The notes under the pieces: model-generated
Told to the model about the DNA's origin: nothing
Database searches by the model: none
Seen by the model: the letters and a program-made list of their open reading frames with translations, nothing else
Program-made: the position numbers and the translations under genes
Part shown: positions 17,652 to 27,910 of the stretch, piece by piece
Layout: each line of letters starts with the position of its first letter
Numbering within the stretch: position 1 is the first letter of the stretch
From: Sphingobacterium spiritivorum ATCC 33861
GTDB taxonomy: Bacteria > Bacteroidota > Bacteroidia > Sphingobacteriales > Sphingobacteriaceae
Reading direction: 5' to 3'
Length of the DNA: 64,000 nucleotides
NCBI RefSeq assembly: GCF_000143765.1
Contig: NZ_GL379772.1
Location: 248,001 to 312,000, forward strand

Positions 17652-20600
17652 ATGAAAATTAATCTAAACCGTCTTTCAAAAAAAGACGAAATGCATCCTG
17701 CTGTACAGCGAGGCAAGAGCGATATATTACCTACCAGTCTCTTTCATCAGCTAAGCAAAATGCATTTTAATAAAACACTAACGACTATAGTTATGAAAGT
17801 GCAAATTATAGCTTTCCTGATGGGGATAGGGCTATTACAGGTGCATGCTAATTCGTATGGACAAAATATTACGTTAAAGCAGAATAATATCACGCTGGAA
17901 AGTACACTCAAAGAATTTGAGAAGCAAAGCGGTTACGTCTTTTTCTATAAAAAGACGGATGTAAATACTGTAAAAAACCTTTCCGTTCATCTGGAAAAGA
18001 CGCCTTTAAGACAGGCATTAAACACGGTCCTGAAGGATGCAGGGTTCGGTTATGAATTTTTTGATAAAACGGTGGTTTTGAAGAAAAAACCTGTCCAGAG
18101 ATCTCAGGTTGTAATGAATGAGAGCATTGTCATATCGATACCTCAACAGACTTATATCAGAGGAAAGGTCGTAGACGAATCCGGAAAACCGATAGCCGGG
18201 GCATCAGTACGATTAAAGTCAGATCCTCAGAAAGCTGTTTCTTCTCAGGATGATGGCACTTTCACTCTGCCATTATCTGCAGATCATAAGACCGTGGTCG
18301 TTTCTTATCTTGGCTTTAAGTCTGTTGAAGTAAAGGTAACTACGGACCAATCTCCGATTACAGTCCGCCTAGAAAAACTGGAACAGACCATGCAAGAAGT
18401 TGTCATATCGACCGGTATCTTCAAAAAGGAAGATAAAAGTTTTACGGGATCTTCCAGAACAGTTACTTCCGAAGAACTCAAGCAATTTGGCAACCGTAAT
18501 TTAGTTACTTCACTCAGAAATATTGATCCTTCTTTTAATATTATCGAAAGTAATTCCTTCGGATCCAATCCTAACCGGATGCCGGAAATACAGATTCGAG
18601 GGAATTCCAGTATTCCAAATGTGGGAGAAATTCAGAATGAATCTAATACACAACTGAATACCCCTTTAATTATTCTGGATGGTTTCCAGTCTAACTTAAG
18701 AACACTGTTAGATATCAATGAGAATGATGTTTCTTCCATCACTATTTTAAAAGATGCTTCGGCAACTGCCATGTATGGTTCGCGAGGTGCAAATGGTGTA
18801 GTTGTCATCACCACCAAATTGCCTAAACCAGGCAGATTAAGAGTGAGCTTTGGTTCTAACCTTAATGTGGAAAACGCTGATTTGGGTGGATATCACTTAT
18901 TGAAATCCAGAGACAAACTGGAACTCGAACGCTTAGCAGGATATTATGATAACGTAAATGCCAGTAATGATATTCCATTAAAACGTTATTATAATTTTAT
19001 TCTGAATGAAGTAAACAGTGGTGTCGAAACAGATTGGCTTGCTCTTCCTCTGCGGACTTCATATGGATTAAGAAACAACCTTCGTCTGGAAGGTGGTGAC
19101 GGTCAGTTCAGGTATTCAGCTGCAGTACAAAACAACAATATTTCCGGAGTAATGAAAGGTTCCGACAGAAACACATTCAACGGTACCATTACGCTATCCT
19201 ACACCTATAGAAATTTACTCTTCAGAAATTACCTGAATATCAACAATGCTAAAAGCAGTGAATCTCCTTATGGTGAATTTTCAGAATATGTAAAGCAAAA
19301 TCCTTACTGGCGTCCATATGATGAAAACGGCAATGTAAATAAGTTACTTGGAAATCCGGGTAATCGGGACTACGATCAATACTGGAGTGCATTACCAACC
19401 AATCCATTGTACAATGCAACGCTAAACACATACGATAAAAACAATTCGAATACGATTACTAATAATACTTCTGTTGAATGGCGTATTATCCCTGAATTAA
19501 ACCTACGGGCACAATTCGGAATTACCAAACAGAATATCCAGGGAGATCGGTTCAGACCAGCTGAACACACAGAATTTGCTAATTATTCCGGAGCTGACCT
19601 GATACGAAAAGGTGATTATAAGTATTCCATTGCAAATGGATTCTCCTATGACGGATCTTTGAATGTCGATTATAACAAAAAAATTAAAGATTTACATGCG
19701 ATATATGCAGGTGCCAGTCTGAATATGCGACAAGACGAGACTTCAGCTTACAGTTTTATTGCTGAAGGTTTTCCCAATGCTAACCTTGACTTTATCACCA
19801 TGGGTTTACAATATGCCAAAGGTGGAAAACCTACAGGAAATGAGCAATTCAACAGAGCAATAGGCTTTGTAGGGAATCTAAACTATATTTACGACAATCG
19901 TTATTTTGCAGATTTTGTATATCGCAGAGATGGTTCCTCACAGTTTGGAGCTAATCAGCGGTTTGCCCCTTTCTGGTCTGCAGGTCTGGGATGGAATATC
20001 CATGAAGAAGACTTTTTTAAGGAAAATCCTAAGATCAACCGATTAAAATTAAGAGGATCTATCGGAACTACAGGTTCCACAAATTTCAACTCCTATCAGG
20101 CACTGACCACCTATGCATATTTTACGGATGACCGTTATTTCAACTGGAACGGAGCATATTTATTAGGCTACGGCAATGAAGACCTTAAATGGCAGCAGGC
20201 ATTAAAAATGAATATAGGAACGGATATAGAGCTATTCAATCGCTATCTATTGATAAATACGGATTATTATGTAGAGACTACTCGCGATTTGGTATCCTCT
20301 GTAAATACACCTGCTTCCAACGGTTTTTCATCTTACACAGCTAATATAGGACGTTTACGCAATAAGGGCTTTGAAGTCAGGGCAACAGTTTTTCTTAAAA
20401 AACATGCTGATGGATTTATGTGGTCTGTCACAGGATCTTTACTACAGAACCGTAACAAAGTTATAGAGACTTCAGCAGCGCTGAAAGAAGCACAAAAAGC
20501 TATCCAAGATATGAAGTCAGATGCCAGACAAATGTATGTTGAAGGCTATTCCAGTAATGCGATCTGGGTAGTACCATCTCTAGGAATAGATCCAAGCACA

Positions 20601-21137
20601 GGCAAGGAGCTTTATCTGGGTGCAGATGGTAATCCGACTTACACCTGGAGAGGGAAAGATGTAATCGCTGTAGGTAACACGGATCCGGATTTATTTGGAA
20701 ATTTCAGTACTATGATCCGCTACAAAGGTTTTGTGTTCAATACTTCCTTTCGTTATAGAATAGGTGCACAACAATATAACAATACTTTGGTAGAGCGGGT
20801 AGAAACCTCCAACTATAAGTACAATATGGATGAACGGGTATTCTTTGAAAGATGGCAAAAACCAGGAGATAATGTTCCGTTTAAAGGGATTACAAATACT
20901 ACTCCGACCTACAAATCTTCACGTTTCGTTCAGGATGAAAACACACTTATCATGCAAAATTTTAATATTCAATACAATTTTGCAGGTGCTACATGGTTGA
21001 AAAAAATGCGTTTCGAGAATATAAATATTTCTGCCGATGTAGCCGAGCCTGTGTACTTGTCAACTATACGTAGAGAAAGAGGTACATCCTACCCTTTCTC
21101 AAGACAATTTTCCTTAAGTATTAATGCAACATTCTAA
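17652..21137 (+). CDS. SusC/RagA-type TonB-linked outer-membrane transporter with STN domain
   Basis: A 1161-residue outer-membrane beta-barrel importer. The order is: a leader with signal peptide (hydrophobic segment about 49-64), an STN signalling domain (about 75-145, ESTLKEFEKQSGYVFFYK), a carboxypeptidase-regulatory-like domain (about 168-240, IRGKVVDESGKPIAGASVRL), the plug (about 260-400, TPLIILDGFQ and ILKDASATAMYGSRGANG), and the barrel ending in SINATF with a C-terminal aromatic. The STN domain marks it as the sensor for the adjacent FecI/FecR pair. The first 36 residues are unusually long for a signal peptide, so the ATG at 17760 (MHFNKTLTTIV) is an alternative start. Substrate is unknown. 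Confidence 0.93.
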   Translation: MKINLNRLSKKDEMHPAVQRGKSDILPTSLFHQLSKMHFNKTLTTIVMKVQIIAFLMGIGLLQVHANSYGQNITLKQNNITLESTLKEFEKQSGYVFFYKKTDVNTVKNLSVHLEKTPLRQALNTVLKDAGFGYEFFDKTVVLKKKPVQRSQVVMNESIVISIPQQTYIRGKVVDESGKPIAGASVRLKSDPQKAVSSQDDGTFTLPLSADHKTVVVSYLGFKSVEVKVTTDQSPITVRLEKLEQTMQEVVISTGIFKKEDKSFTGSSRTVTSEELKQFGNRNLVTSLRNIDPSFNIIESNSFGSNPNRMPEIQIRGNSSIPNVGEIQNESNTQLNTPLIILDGFQSNLRTLLDINENDVSSITILKDASATAMYGSRGANGVVVITTKLPKPGRLRVSFGSNLNVENADLGGYHLLKSRDKLELERLAGYYDNVNASNDIPLKRYYNFILNEVNSGVETDWLALPLRTSYGLRNNLRLEGGDGQFRYSAAVQNNNISGVMKGSDRNTFNGTITLSYTYRNLLFRNYLNINNAKSSESPYGEFSEYVKQNPYWRPYDENGNVNKLLGNPGNRDYDQYWSALPTNPLYNATLNTYDKNNSNTITNNTSVEWRIIPELNLRAQFGITKQNIQGDRFRPAEHTEFANYSGADLIRKGDYKYSIANGFSYDGSLNVDYNKKIKDLHAIYAGASLNMRQDETSAYSFIAEGFPNANLDFITMGLQYAKGGKPTGNEQFNRAIGFVGNLNYIYDNRYFADFVYRRDGSSQFGANQRFAPFWSAGLGWNIHEEDFFKENPKINRLKLRGSIGTTGSTNFNSYQALTTYAYFTDDRYFNWNGAYLLGYGNEDLKWQQALKMNIGTDIELFNRYLLINTDYYVETTRDLVSSVNTPASNGFSSYTANIGRLRNKGFEVRATVFLKKHADGFMWSVTGSLLQNRNKVIETSAALKEAQKAIQDMKSDARQMYVEGYSSNAIWVVPSLGIDPSTGKELYLGADGNPTYTWRGKDVIAVGNTDPDLFGNFSTMIRYKGFVFNTSFRYRIGAQQYNNTLVERVETSNYKYNMDERVFFERWQKPGDNVPFKGITNTTPTYKSSRFVQDENTLIMQNFNIQYNFAGATWLKKMRFENINISADVAEPVYLSTIRRERGTSYPFSRQFSLSINATF

Positions 21138-21141
21138 AAAA

Positions 21142-22596
21142 ATGAAAAAGAAATTAATAATCACCTGTATAGCAGCAGCATTTCTGGTATGCTCCTGCAA
21201 TAAGTATCTGGATGTTCTACCCAAGACACAAATACCGGAAGAAGCTCTTTTTGATTCAGAACAAGGTTTTAAAGATGCATTAGCCGGTGTATATATCAAT
21301 GCCAAAAATGAAAACATATATGGAAGACAATTAAGCTACGGAGCAATAGAAAGTCTTATTTCCAGCTGGGATGTCTCATCAGGCACACTTGAACAGCAGA
21401 TGGGTCTGTTCAATTATCAGGACGAAAAAGTTACAGCAGTATTTAACGGTACTTTCAGTCAGCAATACAGAACTATTGCTCATATCAATCAGATTTTAGA
21501 AAATTTGGAATCTAAGAGGGCTGTGCTAAAAACAAAGAACATGTATGAGCTTGTAAAAGCTGAGTGTCTGGCTCTTCGTGCATATCTACATTTTGATCTG
21601 ATTCGTCTTTACGGCCCAATGCCTCTTGAGCCTTCAAAAGGTAATCAACTGGCATATGTCACCACTTTTGGAAAAGGAATTAACGAGCATATTCCTTACG
21701 ATCAGTTTAAGCTAAGAATCTTTCAGGATCTGAAAGACGCGGAAACATTGCTAAAGCCTTTCGATCCAATTATTAAGTATAGTCTCACAGAGCTCCGCAG
21801 ACCAAATACCGGGGATTTCTTTCCGGACGATACGTATTTCGCCTACAGACCTTTACGTATGAATTACTATGCTGTGAAAGCGCTGCAAGCAAGAGCTCAT
21901 CTATGGTATGGAGAAAAGGATCTGGCTTTTGCCGCAGCAAGTGAAGTGATCGAAGCAAAAGATTCAAACGGCGCTCAGAAATTCAAACTTGGGACCGGTG
22001 CCGATTTTACGGCAAAGAATTTTGTGCTTACCGGTGAACATATCTTCGGACTGTATGAAAATAATATGAATAAAACTTATACTAATTATTTTGGTAGTGG
22101 TATGTACCGTAAAGGAACAACAGTTACGACCATCAGCAGAGATCTCTATGGAAATACAGGAACTGATATGCGTGAGGCATCGCTATGGTCTTTAATAACA
22201 TTAACTAACGGTTCCAAATATTATGTTATCTCTAAGTACATGCCCCTGGAACTCACTGCAACTTCAATCGACAACGACTACAAACAAATACCCATGCTAC
22301 GTATCAGTGAGATGTATTTGATTGCAGCTGAAGCCGCACCATTTGCACAGGGCATAGAATATTTCAAACAATTCCGTGCTGCTCGTAATATTTCACAGTT
22401 GGCCGTACCGCAGAATGAACCGGAACTGAATAACCAAATTCTCAAAGAGTATAGAAAAGAATTCTATGCTGAAGGACAGGCCTTCTTTGCATTCAAACGT
22501 ACAAATGCTCCCAAATCTCAAATTTTATTTGTTCCAACGGCAGCTACAGTCAATTACCTTCTACCAATGCCAACGGTAGAAATTACAAATCAATAG
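21142..22596 (+). CDS. SusD/RagB-type surface substrate-binding lipoprotein
   Basis: About 484 residues from the ATG at 21142, 4 nt after the susC stop. I reject the earlier in-frame ATG at 21124, inside susC, because the 21142 start gives a clean lipoprotein signal (MKKKLIITCIAAAFLVCSCN, lipobox Cys). SusD features follow: KYLDVLPKTQIPEEALFDSE near the N-terminus, TPR-like helices such as AECLALRAYLHFDLIRLYG, and the C-terminal MLRISEMYLIAAEA and KEYRKEFYAEGQAFFAFKR. It forms the lid of the SusC barrel and delivers substrate to it. Confidence 0.94.
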   Translation: MKKKLIITCIAAAFLVCSCNKYLDVLPKTQIPEEALFDSEQGFKDALAGVYINAKNENIYGRQLSYGAIESLISSWDVSSGTLEQQMGLFNYQDEKVTAVFNGTFSQQYRTIAHINQILENLESKRAVLKTKNMYELVKAECLALRAYLHFDLIRLYGPMPLEPSKGNQLAYVTTFGKGINEHIPYDQFKLRIFQDLKDAETLLKPFDPIIKYSLTELRRPNTGDFFPDDTYFAYRPLRMNYYAVKALQARAHLWYGEKDLAFAAASEVIEAKDSNGAQKFKLGTGADFTAKNFVLTGEHIFGLYENNMNKTYTNYFGSGMYRKGTTVTTISRDLYGNTGTDMREASLWSLITLTNGSKYYVISKYMPLELTATSIDNDYKQIPMLRISEMYLIAAEAAPFAQGIEYFKQFRAARNISQLAVPQNEPELNNQILKEYRKEFYAEGQAFFAFKRTNAPKSQILFVPTAATVNYLLPMPTVEITNQ

Positions 22597-22600
22597 AAAA

Positions 22601-23374
22601 ATGAAGAACTATACATACTTTCTTATAGTTGCTTGTTTTGTTATGGCAACTATTGCTTCCTGTCAGAAGGATCAGTATTATTATTTTAATGATGTAGCGA
22701 GAATTCAATTCGGACCGCCGCAGTATACGGGTAAAACTATTTATTCAGAATACGCAGACACCAGTAAATCTGCGACCTTTTACTATGATGAAAATCATAT
22801 AGAATTGGATACAGTATATTTTGACATTTACACCATCGGGGGCATCAAAAACACAGATCGTGTTTACAAAATCCAACAAATGCAATTGGCTGGTCTCGAG
22901 AATGCTGTACCAGGTAAACACTATGTTGCCTTTGATGATCCTTCTGTTCAGCGACTTTATGTTATCAAAGCAGATTCTGTACATGCTCAGGTTCCGGTAA
23001 TCCTTAAAAGAGATCCTGAATTAAAATCTAAAACATTGAATCTGGGAATCGTTGTTCAGGAAAATGACAATTTCAAGTTTGGTGAACAAACGAAGTTATG
23101 GCGTAAACTTAGTTTTACAGACCGGCTAAGTAAACCCGATGCCTGGACAGCTTCCTATAGTCAGTATTACCTGGGACCATACAGTGTGGTAAAACATGCC
23201 TTTATGATTGAAGTAACTAATGAAAGATGGGATCAGCCATTTATGTCAAACATTCCGCTGGATGTTATTAATTACTATAAATCGTTCTTAGCGACCGCCT
23301 TAATCAATTATAATAAAGAGCATCCTAACAATCCACTAAAGGATGAAAACGGTGTAATTATTTTCTTTCCTTAA
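22601..23374 (+). CDS. DUF4843 surface lipoprotein
   Basis: A 257-residue lipoprotein (lipobox ending IASC near residue 20) starting 4 nt after the susD stop. Its start, YYYFNDVARIQFGP, and its later beta-rich body match the DUF4843 family, which is repeatedly found next to SusC/SusD pairs. It is probably an accessory substrate-binding or scaffold subunit on the cell surface; no enzyme motif is visible. Family assignment is from motif memory and context. Confidence 0.78.
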   Translation: MKNYTYFLIVACFVMATIASCQKDQYYYFNDVARIQFGPPQYTGKTIYSEYADTSKSATFYYDENHIELDTVYFDIYTIGGIKNTDRVYKIQQMQLAGLENAVPGKHYVAFDDPSVQRLYVIKADSVHAQVPVILKRDPELKSKTLNLGIVVQENDNFKFGEQTKLWRKLSFTDRLSKPDAWTASYSQYYLGPYSVVKHAFMIEVTNERWDQPFMSNIPLDVINYYKSFLATALINYNKEHPNNPLKDENGVIIFFP

Positions 23375-23384
23375 TCTACTGAAT

Positions 23385-24941
23385 ATGAAAACAACTATTT
23401 TTTTATTACATATAATAGGAGGATTACTCTTGTTCTCTTGTGCAAAAGACAAAAGTAATTACGACTATACAGATGGAGAACTGATTACTATTGAGGGAAT
23501 CCGGGATAGCTATTCTCTCATCTCCCAGAAAGACACATTAAAACTCACTCCTACTGCACGATCAAATAAAGAAGGAGAATTTGAATACAGATGGGGGATT
23601 TATGAAACGAATGTTCAGGGGCGCATTGAGCCATTAGATACTATTGGCAGGACGAAAGATCTGAATTATTATGTAAGGGAGGATGCCAAAGACTGGGTAC
23701 TGGTATTTATGGTACGCAACAAAAAGACCGGATACACCCAATACAAGAATTCTACACTCACAGTTAATACACAATTTACCCGTGGATGGTATGTGTTAAA
23801 AGACGATGGAACTCAATCTGACCTTGATCTTTTCCTAACCCCGGCCAGTGCCAAAGCGGAAGAAAAAGTTGAAGATGTATTTAGTCTTGTTAATGGTAAA
23901 AAGATAGACGGCAAAGCCACTTCCTTAAGTTTCTTCTCAGCTTACAAAAGTACAGTGACAGGAACGTTAGGCAATACACGGGCGATCATGATTTCCACGG
24001 AACAAGACATACAAGCGATTAATCTCAATACACTCAAAACTATTCGTAATAAGGAGGATATTTTTTTAGGAGGTGCTCAGGATGTCGGACCTGCTTCCGC
24101 TGTATTCATAGCCTCTACTGCTAACCATGTATTAAACAAAGGGCAGCTTTATAATATTAACGCCTTCTCTCCGAACTCCGGACAATTCGGAAACAGGATA
24201 ATGATAGATGCAAACAATTCCACATACGAATTATCAAAGTTCTTCTGTACCAGTACGAATGCTGATCCCATATTATTCGACAATATTTCAAGTTCATTCG
24301 TTACTCAGGCTAATGGCTCAGGATCTATTCTGACAAATTTTTCAACATCAGCAAATGCTCCGGTACCTGTTAAGAATAATAATAAAACAGCATTGTATAT
24401 GGGTTACAAAAATTCCGTGTATTTGCCTTCTCCAAGCTCTTATTATCTGGTAAAAGGTTATGGTGTTTTTCAGGACAAAACAAATCCTTCACTAAAAACC
24501 ATATCTTATCTGGAACAGGACAAACTGGTATTAAAAATCACAAATGACACTATTGCCAGTTCCAGACAGATCTTTAATGCGATTCATTACAGTTTACTTA
24601 CTGAAGATGAAAACTTGCTGTACTTTGCTAACCGCAATCAGCAGATATACAGTTATAATCTGAGTAACAAATTTGAACAATTACAATATGCTCTTCCCGC
24701 TGGTGAGGAAGTTACATTCATCCGACATCTAAAATATACTAACAGTGCTGATGTAGCTTTTAACTTCAATTTTGTAATCATCGGATCTAAAATAGGGTCA
24801 AATTATAAAATCAGAATGTTCAAAAAGAATTCAGGCAATCTGGAATCTACACCTTTTCAAACATTAGAAGGAAAAGGTTCGCCGAAAAACATCCTCTATA
24901 TTTCGCCAAGAGTCGCTGAAAACACATATCCTAATTCCTAA
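23385..24941 (+). CDS. PKD-like-family surface lipoprotein
   Basis: A 518-residue lipoprotein (lipobox LLFSC, followed by AKDKSNYDYTDG). The N-terminal part has PKD/Ig-like beta sandwiches (EGEFEYRWGIYETN is typical). The rest, including RGWYVLKDDGTQSDLD, matches the PKD-like lipoproteins that sit next to DUF4843 and SusD genes. Likely a surface substrate-binding protein of the same complex. It is 10 nt downstream of the DUF4843 gene and 11 nt upstream of the first TlpA-like gene, so it is in the same operon. No catalytic residues are seen. Confidence 0.78.
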   Translation: MKTTIFLLHIIGGLLLFSCAKDKSNYDYTDGELITIEGIRDSYSLISQKDTLKLTPTARSNKEGEFEYRWGIYETNVQGRIEPLDTIGRTKDLNYYVREDAKDWVLVFMVRNKKTGYTQYKNSTLTVNTQFTRGWYVLKDDGTQSDLDLFLTPASAKAEEKVEDVFSLVNGKKIDGKATSLSFFSAYKSTVTGTLGNTRAIMISTEQDIQAINLNTLKTIRNKEDIFLGGAQDVGPASAVFIASTANHVLNKGQLYNINAFSPNSGQFGNRIMIDANNSTYELSKFFCTSTNADPILFDNISSSFVTQANGSGSILTNFSTSANAPVPVKNNNKTALYMGYKNSVYLPSPSSYYLVKGYGVFQDKTNPSLKTISYLEQDKLVLKITNDTIASSRQIFNAIHYSLLTEDENLLYFANRNQQIYSYNLSNKFEQLQYALPAGEEVTFIRHLKYTNSADVAFNFNFVIIGSKIGSNYKIRMFKKNSGNLESTPFQTLEGKGSPKNILYISPRVAENTYPNS

Positions 24942-24952
24942 TTTAATCTATC

Positions 24953-26329
24953 ATGAAAAAAACACTCTTAATATTTATATCAGCCCTTTCCGGTTTAGCA
25001 GCATTTGCCCAATCTCCGGTAGAAATAAAAGGTAGCCTGGAAAAAGAATTTCTTAAACCAGTCAAACTTTTTAAAGTTGTGGAAGGAAATGCTGTAGAAA
25101 TCGCAACTTCCACTCCTCAGGGTGAAGGTAAATTTGGTTTTATTTTCTATCCTCAATACGAAGGATTATATGCTTTAGGAACAGGAAACTCAGGCAGTCC
25201 GAATGATAATTATAAATTCTATTTCAAATCCGGAGACAAATTATCAGTAAGATTATTAGACTCCAGCTATGTATTGACAGGAACTGAAAACAGTAAAGAA
25301 AATCAGATTTTAACCCAATGGCATGATCTGGTCTTCCCCTTAGAACAAAAAGCAATCAACTTCATGAAAGTGCAGAGTACTTTCGTTGATTTCTTCCCTG
25401 ATCTGGAAAGCATTACTGAAAAAGCAAAAGGATTTGAACAAGGTAAATTATCCGGCAACCCTAAATTCGACAAACATCTTAAAAGCTACATGAACAGTGA
25501 TCTGGCGCTATATGCTACTAATTTTTTAAGTACTCCAAGATCAGCACATCCGGCTACGGATGAATTGAGTCCCTTTTATGAAACAATAAAAGCAAAGGAT
25601 TTTGCAACAACCACGCAACTGGTTTACGAAAATCCGTGGGGACGTCGTCTGCTCTCGGGTATTATAATGCTCAATATGAAGCAGGAAAAGATCAAATATG
25701 CTCAGGGAATACAAGGTGTAAAAGATCAATTTGTTTTTTTGCCAAATGACACTCTTAAGGGAGATGCTGTATTAGATGCGGTGAGCAGACTGAAAACATT
25801 TGAAGCTTATAAAGAAATTATGGATCAATATGGCTCTTTGATAGTTACCTCAAGTCAGAAGAAACGTAATATGGATATTATGGCAGAACTTGCTCAGTTG
25901 AAAGCCGGAGATGCGGGTTTGAATTTTGCCTATCCGGACCCTAACGGAAAGACTGTAAAATTTGAAGATCTCCGGGGCAAAGTTGTCCTGATCGATGTAT
26001 GGGCAACATGGTGTGGCCCGTGCAAAGCCGAAATTCCTTATTTGAAAAAGCTTGAAGAAGAGATGAAAGGAACAAACCTGCAGATTGTAAGTATCTCTGT
26101 AGACGAGGCTAAAGATAAGGCTAAATGGGCTAAGATGATCAAGGATGAAAATTTGGGTGGCCTTCAGTTGTTTGCTTCAGGATGGGGCGATCTGGCACAA
26201 TACTATAAAATTAAAGGCATTCCGCGTTTTATGATTTTTGATAAAGAAGGAAAGATTGTCACAACAGATTCTCCAAGACCTTCTAATCCGGAGTTGAAAA
26301 CATTGTTAAACAAAATTTTGCAACAATAA
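24953..26329 (+). CDS. TlpA/ResA-like thiol-disulfide protein with N-terminal DUF4369-like domain
   Basis: 458 residues with a signal peptide (cleavage near AAFAQ). The N-terminal beta domain (about 20-115) resembles DUF4369, and a helical linker (about 120-310) carries the motif TPRSAHPATDEL. The C-terminal thioredoxin fold (about 315-458) has the active site WCGPC (Cys354, Cys357) and the cis-Pro region GIPRFM. It probably reduces or exchanges disulfides in the periplasm or outer-membrane periphery. It is a close paralogue of the gene at 29162-30502, with which it shares domain order and the TDSPRPS C-terminal motif. Confidence 0.88.
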   Translation: MKKTLLIFISALSGLAAFAQSPVEIKGSLEKEFLKPVKLFKVVEGNAVEIATSTPQGEGKFGFIFYPQYEGLYALGTGNSGSPNDNYKFYFKSGDKLSVRLLDSSYVLTGTENSKENQILTQWHDLVFPLEQKAINFMKVQSTFVDFFPDLESITEKAKGFEQGKLSGNPKFDKHLKSYMNSDLALYATNFLSTPRSAHPATDELSPFYETIKAKDFATTTQLVYENPWGRRLLSGIIMLNMKQEKIKYAQGIQGVKDQFVFLPNDTLKGDAVLDAVSRLKTFEAYKEIMDQYGSLIVTSSQKKRNMDIMAELAQLKAGDAGLNFAYPDPNGKTVKFEDLRGKVVLIDVWATWCGPCKAEIPYLKKLEEEMKGTNLQIVSISVDEAKDKAKWAKMIKDENLGGLQLFASGWGDLAQYYKIKGIPRFMIFDKEGKIVTTDSPRPSNPELKTLLNKILQQ

Positions 26330-26341
26330 CCTGATAATTAC

Positions 26342-26376
26342 ACCGTCTGAAAAGTAAAATCTTCTTTTCAGACGGT
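26342..26376 (+). repeat. Strong hairpin inside the uptake locus
   Basis: ACCGTCTGAAAAG (26342-26354) pairs perfectly with CTTTTCAGACGGT (26364-26376) over a 9-nt loop. No T run follows, so it is unlikely to be a full intrinsic terminator. It may lower expression of, or protect, the mRNA between the first TlpA gene and the protease gene. Confidence 0.7.
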
Positions 26377-26403
26377 ATTGATTTATCAATACCAAGAAAG
26401 CAT

Positions 26404-27909
26404 ATGAATCGTATTTTTTTTAGATCAATATTGATCTTCCTGCACTTGCTATGTTTAAATTTTGCATTTGCACAACAGGATCACAAACTTGTACAGCAAA
26501 TCCGGCAAGCCTTTAAGGACAAGAACTCTGCTAATTTGAAAGCAGCATTAGCGCCCTCATTTTCTATTGCCGGCAACACGCAGCAAGGAGCAGTACGCTA
26601 TCTGGATCACATCCTCTCGAGCTATGCTGCTGAGAATGTCAGATTCATCTCCATGCAAAAGCAGAACTCAGGACATAAGGTAGCAATAGAGATCAGCAAA
26701 ACAGATAAGAGCACTGTACAGACAGCCTTTTATACCGACTCAGCAGATCGTATACTCTATATGGATCTTTTTGATCAGCTCTACGGCATGAATCGTTATC
26801 AAACGTCTCGATTACGGGCTAAAATACCATTTGAGAATCACGACGGGACAATAATACTGTCTGTAAAGATTAATGATTTTAAACGCCCTTTGCGGTTATT
26901 ATTTGACACAGGAGCAGACGGTATGGCCGTCAGCCAACAACTTGCGGATGAAATCGGACTCAAAGTAACGCGGCAGAATAATGCCTCTGTAGTGGGAGGA
27001 AATATGCAGATTCAGGTATCTGATAATAATAAGATTTCTTTAGATACGCTGAAATTGCAGGGTCAGGGTATTGCGATATTCCCGGAGATGCACAGAGAGA
27101 CAGATGGCATCATCGGCAATAGCCTGGTAAAGCGATTTATCACAAAAGTTGACTATGACAAATGCGAATTGCTGCTCTACGATTTTGGAGATTATCAGTA
27201 CGAACAACAAGGACATGCAATCCCTGTTGAAATGCCTGCAGGATTGCTTATTATTCCGGGGAATCTGGAGATCCGTCCCGGAAAAGCCTATCCCGGAAAT
27301 TTTGTCTTTGATACAGGAGCATCTTACTCATTGATATGCTTCAGACCTTTTGTACGGACAAACAGACTGCTGGTCAGCGGATTTAAACCGGAGTACCAGG
27401 GAACCACAGCGAGCATGGGTATGGTCTCACCTACTTTTACAGGAAGAAGTCACAGCTTTTCTTTTTCACACCTGCCTGCAGTGCCGGATTTGCCCGTAAC
27501 CCTGATGGCTGGCGGCGCTAACAATGAGAACTGGAAACCTGAATTTGACGGATCTATTGGCGTACGCCTGATCAGCAGATATAATTTCACAATCAATCTC
27601 CAAAACCGGGAGATATATCTCGAACCTAATCACTTGTATCCATATCCTCAGGATTTTTCAATCGGAAGTTATCTCTTCGGTTATGATTCGGAAGGTAAAT
27701 TACGCTTACTCAGTCTAGTTGGTGCGGAGGATGAAAAAGTAAAATTAGCAACCGGAGCAGCCATCTCGAGTATCAACGGCATTCCGACACATACTTTTTT
27801 AAAGGATAAGGCTGCTTTGGAGAGCATCTTGAATCTGGAAAAAGGCACCTCTATTACTGTAGAATCATCATCTGATACTGTTAAAAAATCATACACCATT
27901 AGCCGATAA
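26404..27909 (+). CDS. Tandem retropepsin-like aspartic protease with PDZ-like tail
   Basis: A 501-residue exported protein (signal peptide ending FAFAQ). The N-terminal domain (about 25-130) resembles an NTF2-like fold. Two aspartic-protease half-domains follow, the first with LLFDTGAD (Asp168) and a GIIGNSLV flap-like motif, the second with FVFDTGAS (Asp303) and SIGVRLIS. The C-terminal domain (about 415-500, GAAISSINGIPTH) looks PDZ-like. Retroviral-type proteases need two DTG motifs, one per monomer. Here both are on one chain, so it could work as a single-chain enzyme. It lies 1 nt upstream of the next thioredoxin gene. Confidence 0.85.
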   Translation: MNRIFFRSILIFLHLLCLNFAFAQQDHKLVQQIRQAFKDKNSANLKAALAPSFSIAGNTQQGAVRYLDHILSSYAAENVRFISMQKQNSGHKVAIEISKTDKSTVQTAFYTDSADRILYMDLFDQLYGMNRYQTSRLRAKIPFENHDGTIILSVKINDFKRPLRLLFDTGADGMAVSQQLADEIGLKVTRQNNASVVGGNMQIQVSDNNKISLDTLKLQGQGIAIFPEMHRETDGIIGNSLVKRFITKVDYDKCELLLYDFGDYQYEQQGHAIPVEMPAGLLIIPGNLEIRPGKAYPGNFVFDTGASYSLICFRPFVRTNRLLVSGFKPEYQGTTASMGMVSPTFTGRSHSFSFSHLPAVPDLPVTLMAGGANNENWKPEFDGSIGVRLISRYNFTINLQNREIYLEPNHLYPYPQDFSIGSYLFGYDSEGKLRLLSLVGAEDEKVKLATGAAISSINGIPTHTFLKDKAALESILNLEKGTSITVESSSDTVKKSYTISR

Positions 27910-27910
27910 T

